From the NCBI GenBank assembly GCA_024196135.1, contig JAMQCK010000575.1, forward strand, positions 1-19,845: a DNA stretch of 19,845 nt. The letters run 5' to 3'. This DNA comes from Pleurotus ostreatus/Saccharomyces cerevisiae fusant (Eukaryota > Opisthokonta). A program made the translations under genes and the position numbers. Under the pieces are notes generated by a model. That model was not told the origin of the DNA. It saw only the letters and a program-made list of their open reading frames with translations, and did no database searches. Of the stretch, positions 10,326 to 19,775 are shown in pieces; positions within the stretch are counted from its first letter, which is position 1, and the number at the start of each line of letters is the position of its first letter.

Positions 10326-11215
10326 GGTAGATGATATAGGCCTTTGTGGCGGTGAGAGGAATGCAAGAACCTTGGTATTCAGTCCGTACTTATACGCCCA
10401 GGTTCGTCGATGACGCTACCTTCGCGAGCTCGAGCTTCGGCAGCCGCGCCATGCGGAAGCACGGAGTGCGACCTGTTCAGTATGTGAGGGCGAAGGCGTA
10501 CACATACCAGAGCGTTCAATGCAGCTGACGTTTATGGCCACGGCTGGCCTCGTTTCGTGTCAAACGTGATGACCCACATTGGTCTCTGCTTATTCAGCGA
10601 CCATATTGGTCGGGTAGACGGCTAGGCGATCTCCGTAGCCCGGTGCAGGACTGTGAGCAGTAGTATCCTTTAGCTTCATGACTGCGACATGAAAGGCACG
10701 ATGTCACTGTACGAGAAAGGTATTCTTGTCGGCGCGATTTTGATTGAATTTTGAAAGGGCGGGATTGAAAGGGAGAGAACGAGAAAGCATCTCGATGGGC
10801 GATAAGATACGCGCTCACAGTCTACTTTCCTCTTCGCCCGTATTCCTCAGCTCGCGGCGGGCGTCTAGGTGGTTTTCGAGTTACTGCTCTGGCCTTGACG
10901 CCTCGCGCAGATGCCCTTAGGCCACGGAAAATCTCAGAATATAAGGACCAAGGAAGAATTGCGCACATCGCTGAGTGTCATTGACATGAATAATGACCTA
11001 CCGACGACACTGGCTGCTATGTGCAAGATTAACAGTCAAAGTTGACGTCTGTTCCCAAAGCGGGGGCTGGACTACCGCTCTTCTGCTCGACCTACGGAAC
11101 CTAATTATGTTCACGCAATCTGGCCATAGCAAGCTGCATAACCATAGATTCACTTCGTAGGTCAATACGGACAGGTTGCAAGTCGGCAGTCAACATACCA
11201 TAAAATTATTGTAAA
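10326..11215. other. Long intergenic region upstream of NmrA-like gene
   Basis: It lies between the NmrA-like start codon and the stop codon of kinase A, so it holds the NmrA-like promoter and the kinase A 3' UTR. A 74-codon minus-strand frame at 10594-10818 has Ser/Arg-rich composition and no recognisable family. Two similar short patches reading ccacattggtc and ccatattggtc occur near 10575-10610. An ATGTCAC heptamer is at 10701-10707. No gene is called. Confidence 0.55.
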
Positions 11216-13495
11216 TCATTTCACCCTCTGTCGCTTTGCAGCACGAGTCGCGCCCGCCATGCCCGGCCGTTCGGTCGACTCGGATTGTTTGGTCGATAAT
11301 CGTGTCCTTTTTCGCGGAGGTGCGTGTTCCGAATCGTCGTTGGCGGGGGATGGCTCTCGTGGCGGCACTGGCGCTCGCGCCTTTGACCTCGTCGTTCTGC
11401 GATGAGAAACGCCTAATGCAGTGGGAGTTGGAGGTGGAGGTGCGGTAGGAGGTGCGGACGTTGATTTCCTCCTGGCCTTCGCATTGCTCTTCTTGTCGAT
11501 GGCAGCCGGAGCCTTGGCATTGGCTTCCGCGAGCTTCTGACTCGCTCGCCGAGCCCTAATATGCTTGTCGATCGTGGTCATGACATCGATGTGCGACGGC
11601 CGCGCATCCCTGGGGCGCGTGACGATGTTCCGCAGGTCGCATACCAAATCCTTGAGGTCGTCGAAGTAGGGGTCGAAGACCTTGTCGAGGAAGGCGCGGA
11701 ATTCGGCGTCGCCGTATCTGCACATCACTTCTGCCTTGTATTTACCATCTCCGGTGAGCCACGGGCCCAAGGGCGACTTGTGAATATCGAAGCCGCGTCG
11801 AGGTGTGTTCGAGGGGCCAGAATAGCTAGCGCAGAGGATGATCAGAACGTATAGGAACGACTCGAGATCGTGCCACGGGGCGCGTTCAGTGAAAGCAGGA
11901 TACCGCAGAACCTCAATGGCCATGTACGGCAAAGTACCCTAGATAACGAGTCAGCATCGGCGACATCCACTAAAGCGGGTCTGCGTACACTTGTATAGCC
12001 CATCGGTCCTACTTTGTGCTTTCCACTGACATGAAGGGCGCTGTCGAGGTCGATCAGAAGCCCCTTAGGACGCGACGAGTGCGGCGGATCGTGCGCCATG
12101 ATATTGTTCTCGCTGATGTCGCAGTGAAGTGCGTCGGCACGGACGTAAAGTTGCTGATGTGCTGTGCAAGCGTTAGGACACGGATGAGGCGCGGAGAACG
12201 CACAACGCACCTTCGATTGCACCGTTCAGAAGCTCAAGCAGCTCGTCTTTCGACGAGAATTCCCGGAGCGGCCGCGCGTACGGTTGGAGAACCAGGCGGC
12301 GAAGAACGAGACGGGGGATGCGGCTGGGGATGGTGGCGGAGCCCTTGCCCTGATGCTTTTCACGCACCCATGTAGTCACCCACGGCTCCCCATCAGGCCG
12401 CGACACAACCTCCTCGCCCACCGATGTCGGTATTCCAGTTATCCACCGAGCCCTCTTTAGAAACATCCCCTCTCTATGTCCTGTGTGTTCGTCCACCCAC
12501 ACGTTTTTGACAACAAAGTTCTCTTTACGACACGCGCGACGGCAGAGCCAACACACGGTACCGCGGCCCAGCATGTTCGCGTTGATGCTGATGGTACCCA
12601 TGATCTCGTACTTCAAGCCGCAGACCTGGAGAAAGCGCCGGCCGTCGCGGAAGATGACGCTCGGGTCCAAGCCCGCGAATGACTTGTCGAGCAGTGTCAA
12701 GCCCATGATGAACCGGGCGAAGAGAACGCTGTGCTTGTGCACGTTGTATAAGCCGCTGAGGACGCGACCGGCGCGGTCAAAGTACGCCAGCTGGTACGTG
12801 TCGCCTGCGAGAGCGAGGCCGAGATGGAACAAGCGGTGTTCTTGAGTGGCAAAGACTTGCGCGGCGCCAGTGGTGAGCCTCTCGATGGCGTCCGGCATAT
12901 TCTCCGCAGCCTCTTCAATCTGTACGTCGCATAGTGCTTCACTCCACTGCAAGTCCCCCATACCATCTTTCGCGAGCGCCATCCCGAACGACGCGACAGT
13001 GCTCCCGTCTGACCGCAGTCGAGGGCTTTCGGTCACACACCACCGGCGAGGCACACTCGGTAATGGATGACGGTTGTCGGAGTAGAAGGACCAGCAGATC
13101 CGAGTGAATTTGTCGAGAAAGTCGGCGGTCGCGCACGCACGCTTCTCGCAGTCGGGGATGCGGGAGAAGTCTGGGTAATACATCCATTTCCGATCGTCGA
13201 AGTCGTAGAAACTCTTGTCGATACGGTTGATGATGGTGTTCGCGGTTATGGAGAATAGGGATGTTGGGAATAGGATCTGTCCTAGGTCGCATTCGAGAAG
13301 GGAAGATTTACCGGTATCGGCTATGACTTGTTTGTTGAGAGCGATCGCGAGCGAGAGTCGCCGTGTCGGCGAAGGAGACAACGGGATGCTAGGGTAGACC
13401 AGATACTGCGAGGAGGGACCATCTTCGCAGGAATCGGTACTGGATTGGCTCGATACCTTCCGGTCGCGTCTACCTTGCTTGGTAGTACTTGGCAT
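11216..13495 (-). CDS. FunK1-type protein kinase, paralog A (catalytic residues intact)
   Basis: Minus-strand exons are 13495-12211, 12161-11989 and 11938-11216, encoding 726 residues. The second donor is GTACGC at 11988; the one two bases earlier breaks the frame. The N-terminal ~300 residues include FunK1-type sequence (HLGLALAGDTYQLAYFDRAG). Kinase motifs: LGRGTVCW at the glycine loop, FVVKNVW with Lys330, LHCDISENNI with catalytic Asp443 and Asn448, LIDLDSA with Asp466 as the DFG equivalent, PYMAIEVL as the APE equivalent, then WHDLESFLYVL, a family hallmark. Cys at the usual Arg of HRD also occurs in B. The last ~150 residues are disordered, Pro/Ser/Lys-rich, with KRTRL and a final RAAKRQRVK, likely an NLS. 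An AG 8 nt before the ATG suggests a possible 5' UTR intron. Substrates of FunK1 kinases are unknown. Confidence 0.9.
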
Positions 13496-13805
13496 GTTTT
13501 CTCTGTAGACTGATTAGACCAGTCTCTGCACGCAAAAATCAGCTCACAGCGACAACCAAGACTTTCTCGACACAATTTGAATCGTGTAAGGTGAAACAGG
13601 CGTAGTTAGAGCGGCTCAGAAGATGAGACGAGAATGGCGATGATGGTTGAGGGCAACGTTCCACCGACGCGTGACATCAAGAGTTGAACATCCATGTCAC
13701 GCCACGTGCGCTCATCAGCATCCTCCTACATGGAGAGAGCAAAGATGGATAAGTACTGCGTCAAGCTATGGTACGAATATTTAGATTGGATTGAGACTGT
13801 TGTAT
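13496..13805. other. Intergenic region between kinases A and B
   Basis: 310 bp holding the promoter of A (read leftward) and the 3' UTR of B. It contains the inverted GTGACAT...ATGTCAC pair and a CACGTG at 13703-13708. No coding frame is recognised. Confidence 0.6.
13671..13700. promoter_or_regulatory. Inverted repeat GTGACAT-N16-ATGTCAC upstream of kinase A
   Basis: Perfect 7-bp arms at 13671-13677 and 13694-13700, about 175 bp upstream of kinase A's start codon. Related elements lie upstream of kinases B and C. Spaced inverted arms suit a dimeric transcription factor, but function is untested. Confidence 0.4.
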
Positions 13806-16053
13806 CTAAGCCACTTTGATCCTCTTCGAGCGCCTCAACGGCTGAGCGTCGACCTTCTCCTCGCCCGCGCCCGCGCCCTTGCCGCCCCCCGCCACCCGAC
13901 GTCCCCGTACCGTAGCCTCAGCTGGTCCATGGCTTCCAGAGGTCTCAGACGACCGCGGCGATACCGTCGGGGTCTTCGGAGACGCAGGGACATATAAGTC
14001 ACTGGACGTCTCCGACGAGGGCGAAGAGCGCTGCCGCTTCGCTCCCCGCGTACTCGGCGGCTTTGTGGCCACGGGCCGAGTGACGCGGTTCGTGACTGCC
14101 TCCTCGCGCTCGTCTTCGTGATTCTCCAGATACTCGTCAAGGTAGACTGTAAAGCACGAGTGCGATGGCTCCCAGCCCTGCGGTCGCAAGACTGCGTTTC
14201 GCATTTTACATACCATATCCTTGAGGTCGTCGAAGTACGGATCGAAGATGCTGTCCAGGAACGCGCGGAACTCGTCGTCCTCGTAACGGAACATGACCTT
14301 CTCCTTGTGCGCGACATCGCCGTCAAACCAAGGCCCCAGAGGCGAGCTTCGGATGTCGAAGTCCTTGCGCAGGGTGTGCAATGGGCCAGAATACTCGGTG
14401 CAGACGAACATGATGACATAGAGGAAAGATTCTAGGTCGTGTCGAACGCCGTGTTCTTCGAAGCGGGGGACCTGGAGCATGTCGCAGGCCGTGAAAGGAA
14501 TAGAGCTCTGCATGCTCCATGAGTTGCCAGACGCGCAGAGAGGTACCTACCACGTACCTTGGGGCGTTCCAGGACCACCGGATGACTTTCGCTTGCACAG
14601 TCTGCACGGTCGAAGTTGACGAGAAGGCCGCGTCGTCGCGGGAGGCTTCCATGCAACATGACATTGTCCTCCTTGATGTCGCAGTGAAGAATGCCGTATT
14701 TCGGATATAGCGCTTCGTGTGCTGCCGGCGGTGTCAGCAGATCGTTAGTCATAACATTGGCGACTCACCTACGACTGCATCGCGAAGGCTGCTTACAAGC
14801 TCCACTTTCGACGAAAAGTACGACAGTGGTACGGCGCATGGCCGCATTACGAGACGACGTAGTTCGAGCTGAGGGAGGTTGCTCACGATGGACCAGCGCT
14901 CCGGGCCAGCCGCCAGGTCGCGCACCGAGGTTGTTGTCCATGCTTGACCATCAGGACGGAGGACGCGCTCTTCGCATACGAGCTTGGGAATATTCGCAAC
15001 GCCCTTGGCTCTAGTGAGCAGGTCTCCTTCGGTATGTTGGAGTGTCTTCTCGGCCCACGTGTTCTTGACAAAGAAATCCTCGTCGCTGCCAGGTCGACGG
15101 CAGCGCCAGCAGATCGTGCCATATCCACAAACATCGTGACTGGAGGAAAGCGTCTCGAGGATCTCGTAGTCGAAACCACCTATGGTCACGAAGCGTCGGC
15201 CGTCCCGGGTTACTATAGAAGTGTCCTTGCCATCGTAAGGTTTCCCGGCGAGCGTCAAACCCATTATGACGCGGATGAAGAGGTCTGGTTTCTCGTGTAT
15301 ACCCTGCGCGCCGGAGAGGACACATCCAGCGCGATCGTAGTATGCCACCTGGAATGCGTCGCCGGCGATAGCGAGGCCGACGTGGTACAGCCGGTCCTGC
15401 TGCTCGTCGAATACGTGGGTAGCGCCAGTCGCGAGTCGGTCGATGGCCTCCGCCATTCGATCAGCCGCCGGAACCATCTGCACGTCGCACCGAACGTCCT
15501 TCCACTGTGCCTCAACGCCTGCCTCTACCAGAGCAAGGCCGGGCACCTCAGCAACGGCCCCACCAGAGAGCATGCGCGCACTTTTGGTGGTGATCCACTG
15601 GCGGGGCGTTGTAAGGGTGGGTTTGTTGTGTTCGGTGTAGGCGAGCCAGCAGAGTCGGGTGATGCGATTGAGGAAGGTTGCCATGGAGCGCGCTCTGCGC
15701 GCTGGAGACAGCTCGAGAGATGGATATCCGAGAATCCATTGGCTTTTCTCGAAAGAGTATGCACTACCGTCAAGATTGTCGACCATGGCGTTGGGTTCGA
15801 CGGCAAATACACTGCAAGGTAAGACCGCCAGTTCGATGACGCCGCTGATCTGCACCGCGGTTTTAGATAGGGCGACTATGTCAGATGCATCGACGCGTGT
15901 GGGAAGAAAGCATGGCGTAGGGCGCTCTGGTAGGTAGGACTGGGGATAGGGTTCCGCAGCACCGCCGTCCTTTGAATCACTGCGTGCGGTAGCGCTCTTA
16001 TCGGGACTGTCTCTCCTCGCTCGACGTCGGGAGCCAGACTTCGTAGGGGGCAT
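13806..16053 (-). CDS. FunK1-type kinase paralog B, DFG-type Asp replaced by Asn (putative pseudokinase)
   Basis: Minus-strand exons are 16053-14769, 14721-14558 and 14507-13806, encoding 716 residues. The frame is open to an upstream ATG at 16155, but alignment to kinase A (MPPTKSGSRRR versus MPSTTKQGRRD) supports 16053. Lys330 (DFFVKNTW) and ILHCDIKEDNV with Asp443 are intact. The metal-binding motif reads LLVNFDRA, with Asn464 where A has Asp466; the codon is AAC at 14617-14615. The glycine loop is GYGT rather than GRGT, and the APE region is IPFTACDML, with Asp for Glu. HDLESFLYV is retained. The tail is basic and ends RRSKRIKVA. There is no frameshift or stop, so this is a coherent protein with probably weakened or lost phosphotransfer. 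It is the most divergent of the three copies. A FunK1 member using an unusual metal site is the alternative. Confidence 0.87.
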
Positions 16054-16948
16054 TTTCTCTATCTCCTTAGTCAGTCCCTGGCATGATGACGAAAGGCTGG
16101 GGCATACCAAGTTCCTTTCACTTATGAGTGGCGTTTCGCCCAGATAGAAGACCAAGAAGAGCGAGTTGCAGAGCCCCTTCGAGTACTATTGGTTGTTGTA
16201 TGATTTCAGTCCGCACTGGGCGAGGGATATCAGAGTCTCTAAGTCAGCGACGCCAGCGTAGATGGTGGTGACAATTTAAGTTCGACTCCGTGACATGATG
16301 TCCGTGACCAGCAAGTTCCGGGCCGGGAACACCACTGACGACCAGGTCGCTGGGTCCAGACCTTTCGAAGCGCTTCACAGTGACTACCCACTGAGTACGG
16401 GAGCCCTGTTGTCGTGCCAAAATCTCCTGCGATGTAATTCTCCCCACTCACGAGCGCACGCTCGACAGGGCATTTGTGACTTTCCAATTTATCGGAGGTC
16501 GCACGGGGTGTCTCGAGTGATGGCTATGAATTGGAGAGCTACAGGAAGAAGTCGTATACACAGTATGCTATGGGACGTAGGTCCACTCAGAATAAATTAA
16601 CAATAATTACAGGTGGGAACCATTCGACTATACCCTTGTTCCCGAATCGACGCACCGCACAACTCCCCGAACTCTATCCTCTACACTCAGAAGACGATGA
16701 GGTACAGCCTATCGCGCGATCGACACGGGCGAGGCATACAGCCAGGCGCGAGATCCCCATCGCGACGGAGGAATGCCTGACCCGCGCTTGATCGAGGCCG
16801 AGATGGCTCGTTCATCGCCAGCACCCTCGACTGCAGCGCGAATCCGAGGCGCCTGATTCGGTGCGTCATATCGCTCTACAAACACCTTCGTAAGTCAAAT
16901 CGCAGACGCTGAAGAACAGAAGCCGACACACCATTCGGATCATCCAGT
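16054..16948. other. Intergenic region between kinases B and C, with an unassigned open frame
   Basis: 895 bp holding the promoter of B and the 3' UTR of C, the longest gap in the kinase array. A plus-strand frame is open from 16480 to 16791 (SSDGYELESYRKKSY, then LPELYPLHSEDDEVQPIA) but has no suitable ATG and no family I recognise. It contains a possible 36-nt mini-intron (16577-16612). It may be a gene remnant or chance. No CDS is called. Confidence 0.5.
16290..16308. promoter_or_regulatory. GTGACAT/ATGTC/GTGAC element upstream of kinase B
   Basis: GTGACAT at 16290-16296 is followed at once by ATGTC (16298-16302) and GTGAC (16304-16308), with a further GTGACA at 16268-16273. The cluster lies about 235 bp upstream of kinase B's start and resembles the elements before kinases A and C. 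Confidence 0.35.
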
Positions 16949-19187
16949 TCACTCCATTTTCCGCCGTTTCGCAGCGCGAGTCGCTGTCGCCATCCCCGTC
17001 TGCTTGTCGGACTGGGCGCGCTTCGTCGAAGCGCGTGTCTTGCGCCGCGGGGGAGTCTGAACCACAGTATGGTCCGACTCGTCGCTGGCAGGAGAAGGTT
17101 CCCGAGGCGGCGCCGCGCGCGACTTCGCCCTCGTCGTCATGCCTGGCGGTGCGCCCGCTGAGGCGTCGGGGGTGGGCGAGGAGGCGGGAGAAGGGCCCCC
17201 GCGCCTCTTCCTACCGTTTCCAGTACGCTTTGCGCCGGCGACGGGTGAAGCAGGCTTGTGCGCGGGGGTCGCGCGCGCCTGATTCGCCTGTCGGGCCCGT
17301 ATGTGGTTGTAAAACACGGTCATGACGTCGACGTGCGTAGGCTGCCTGTTTTTCCTGAACATGATGAGAGTGCGAAGCTCGCAGACGACCTCTTTCAAGT
17401 CGTCGAAGTAGGGGTCGAAGGTGCGGTCGAGGAAGGCGCGGAATTTGGCGTCGCTGTCGAGATACATGATGTCGGCCTTGCGGTTGCCGTCGCTGGTGTA
17501 CCAAGGCGCCATCGGCGACTTTCGGATGTCGAAGCCCTGACGAGGGGTGTTGGAAGGACCGGAGCAGGTGGCGCAGATGATCATGAGGACATAGAGAAAT
17601 GACTCAAAATCGTGCCACGGTCCATACTCGACCTGGCGCGGACAAAGCAAGACATCGCAAGCTGTGAACGGCGATGTGCCCTACGTGATGTCAATAACAT
17701 GAATCAATCAGTGAGACTGTACAGCGTACCCCTTGCACGTTGACCGATCCGGTCGCGGGCTTCCCGCTTACGGGAATGGCGCCGGCGAAGTCGATGAGCA
17801 TACCTCGTCGACTGGACGCCCCCGGTTGGCTGTAGGCCCTGATGTTGTCGTCGTTGATATTTCCGTGAAGAAAGTGCAGATCCTCGTAGACCGCTTCATG
17901 CTCTGATGCAATTGTCAGGATTGTCGCTCCCCAGCGAGAATGGGACTGCATACCTTTCAGCGCGTCGAGCATCAGCCCAAGGAGCTCCTCCTTTGACGAG
18001 AAATCCCGGAGCGGTCGCGCATACGGCTGAAAGACCATGCGGCGAAGCACCAGGCGAGGCACACGATGGGGAATGATGGAGGGCTTCTCGCCCGAACGCG
18101 ATTCGCGCACCCGCGTTGTCGTGTACGGCTTGCCGTCCGGACGCAGAACAAGCTCGTCGGCTTCGAGCCTCAGCTCTGCAACCTGCTGTACATCCATCAA
18201 GAGCGCCCCTTCCTCGGACCCTTCTTTTTCGTCCACCCACACGCTCTTGATGACGAAGTCTTCGTCGTCATCCGGGCACCGGCAGCGCCAGCAGACAGTC
18301 CCACGTCCCAGCATAGCCGTCTTGATGTGTATCGTCTCTACGATCTCGTACTCATGCAGGCTGACCTCGAGAAAGCGCCGGCCATCCCGCATGATGATGC
18401 TCGGGTCAAAACCCAGAAAGCCTCGATCGAGCACCGTCAGGCCCATGATGGCCCGTGCGAAGAGTACAGGGTATTTGTGCACGTTGAACTTGGGGGAGAG
18501 AACACGGCCAGCACGGTCGAAGTACGCCAACTGACAGACATCGCCCGCAAGAGCGAGCCCGAGATGGAATAGACGGTGTTCTTGCGTGGCGAAGACGTGC
18601 GCGGCGCCGGTAGTAAGCTTCTGGACAGCTATCGAGATGTCCTTCGCCGCAGACTCGATTTGCACGTCGCAGAGCACGTGTCTCCAGTGCATATCGTCGG
18701 GGCCTGCCTCGGCCAGCGCGATCCCGCATGACGCGACGTTGCTCCCGTCTGCGAGAATTCGGGAACTTTCAATCACGGACCACCGACGTGGGACGCCAGG
18801 CAACGGGTGACCGTTGTCTCTGTACAGAAGCCAACAGATGCGAGTGAGCTTGTTCAGGAAGTTGGCCGTCGCGGACGCGCAGTCTCCGCTATTGGAGGAG
18901 TCGGGGTAGTATAGCCATTTCTGGTCGGTGAAGTCGTAGAAAGCCTGATCGCAAAGTTTGACTATGGCGTTGGGGGTGATACGAAACAACGCCTTCGGGA
19001 ACAGGTCGTTCACCAGACTCGGTACGAAGGCGGAAGAACGTTGGGTATCCAGTATGGCTTGCTTGTCCGGCGCGATCGAGAGTGGAAGGCGGTGTATAAG
19101 AGAGGGAGGAAACGGAATGTCAGGGTAAGCGGACATTTGGTCCGCAGGCGCCGAGGAATGGGACACGTGTTGCTTCGAGTGCCTCAT
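16949..19187 (-). CDS. FunK1-type kinase paralog C, catalytic-loop Asp replaced by Asn (putative pseudokinase)
   Basis: Minus-strand exons are 19187-17954, 17902-17730 and 17680-16949, encoding 712 residues. Exon junctions match A and B in position and phase. The glycine loop LGRGTVCW and Lys314 (DFVIKSVW) are present. The catalytic loop reads FLHGNINDDNI: Asn426 stands where the catalytic Asp should be (codon AAT at 17861-17859), while Asn431 remains. The DFG-type motif is LIDFAGA with Asp449 intact. The APE region is SPFTACDVL, followed by WHDFESFLYVL. The tail carries PPREPSPASDESDH, shared with A, and ends RAAKRRKME, an NLS-like end. The N-terminus is shorter than A's, and an upstream GTGTGT...GTAG pair suggests a possible 5' UTR intron. 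No stop or frameshift is seen, so selection probably keeps it as a protein with reduced or non-catalytic function. Asp429 or Asp430 might partly substitute. Confidence 0.88.
17903..17953 (-). other. Stop-free, in-frame intron 1 of kinase C
   Basis: A GTATGC donor at 17953 and a CATCAG acceptor ending at 17903 bound a 51-nt intron at the same site and phase as intron 1 of A (49 nt) and B (47 nt). Its length is a multiple of three and it has no in-frame stop, so retention would add 17 residues just before the catalytic loop. In A and B read-through stops quickly. Confidence 0.75.
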
Positions 19188-19608
19188 TGCGAACGTCTTA
19201 GCTACATGAACGGTGAGAGAGGGTCAGACATCGGTGGTAGCCGCCACACACCTGATGCGCAAGGCGCGTGGGTCGTCAGTTCAAAGGTTATACGCGGGTC
19301 TTGATTGTGAAGTGCACGCCGTGAATTGAGGGGCGCGCGGGTGATGGTGGTTGATCGCAGAGTTGTGGCAGTGTGACTTCGTGACCGCACGCCCTCCCAA
19401 GCCGGACCAAACAAGGTTTTCCCACGATATGCACCCTCTCCAAAATTGCAGTCAATATGTCCCACAATTATATTCACAGTATAAGTAGATCAAAGTATGA
19501 AAAGTGATATATCCAGCGCTCTGATCCACATTTTCATTCATAACTCGGCAAATGCGACATGAGCCACCACGTGGAGGTCACGCATCGGCTAACGCCGACG
19601 TCACAGAC

Positions 19609-19625
19609 ATGTCACACTGGTGACA
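19609..19625. promoter_or_regulatory. ATGTCAC...GTGACA inverted element upstream of kinase C
   Basis: TGTCAC at 19610-19615 and GTGACA at 19620-19625 form 6-bp arms with a 4-nt spacer; the left arm extends to the ATGTCAC heptamer. A CRE-like GACGTCAC is at 19598-19605. It lies about 420 bp upstream of kinase C's start and could equally serve a divergent gene to the right. Confidence 0.35.
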
Positions 19626-19730
19626 AGCGGGTCGCGCTCTTCCCATCTTGTCCTCGACCTCTTCTCTCATTCTTCTGAGACAGTATACACTGCAGGGATC
19701 GCCTCAATTTTCTTGTTCCAAACTCATCCG

Positions 19731-19775
19731 GTGCGTGGCCTATCCTTAGACGCAGGCCAACAAACTGACAATCAG
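19731..19775 (+). other. Possible 5' UTR intron of a divergent gene at the right edge
   Basis: GTGCGT donor, CTGAC branch-like site at 19765-19769 and an ATCAG acceptor span 45 nt after a pyrimidine-rich leader. No ATG occurs between 19776 and the edge, so any coding region starts outside. Confidence 0.35.

Larger units (their letters stand above)
11216..19187 (-). other. Tandem array of three FunK1-type kinase paralogs (A, B, C)
   Basis: Three same-strand genes share a domain order of long N-terminal region, FunK1 kinase domain and basic tail. They also share intron 1 (phase 1, just before the catalytic loop) and intron 2 (phase 0, between the DFG-type motif and the activation-segment end). 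First exons of A and B are both 1285 nt; second exons of A and C are both 173 nt. By eye A and C are much more alike than either is to B between them. This fits local duplication followed by unequal divergence or gene conversion. Confidence 0.9.

Noticed and set aside
10594..10818. 74-codon minus-strand frame as a gene
   Set aside because: No family resemblance, no splice context or promoter, and Ser/Arg-rich composition typical of chance frames here.
11990..11991. Alternative donor GTGTAC at 11990 in kinase A
   Set aside because: It leaves phase 1 and the next exon would read out of frame. The GTACGC donor two bases on gives phase 0, matching B and C.
12120..14700. Cys in HCD (kinases A and B) as a sign of lost activity
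   Set aside because: The residue between His and Asp varies among active kinases and is not catalytic; the Asp itself is present in both.
16054..16155. Longer N-terminus for kinase B from an upstream in-frame ATG at 16155
   Set aside because: Similarity to kinase A starts at the ATG at 16053 (MPPTK versus MPSTT), first-exon length then equals A's exactly, and the extra 34 codons resemble no paralog.
19202..19477. 91-codon minus-strand frame upstream of kinase C
   Set aside because: It covers the presumed kinase C promoter and 5' UTR, shows no recognisable domain, and includes a plausible 5' UTR intron.
5126..19573. CACGTG boxes as a shared regulatory signature (5126, 13703, 19568)
   Set aside because: The same hexamer also occurs inside exons and a 3' UTR in this window (for example near 8964, 15056 and 19164), so promoter specificity is not shown.
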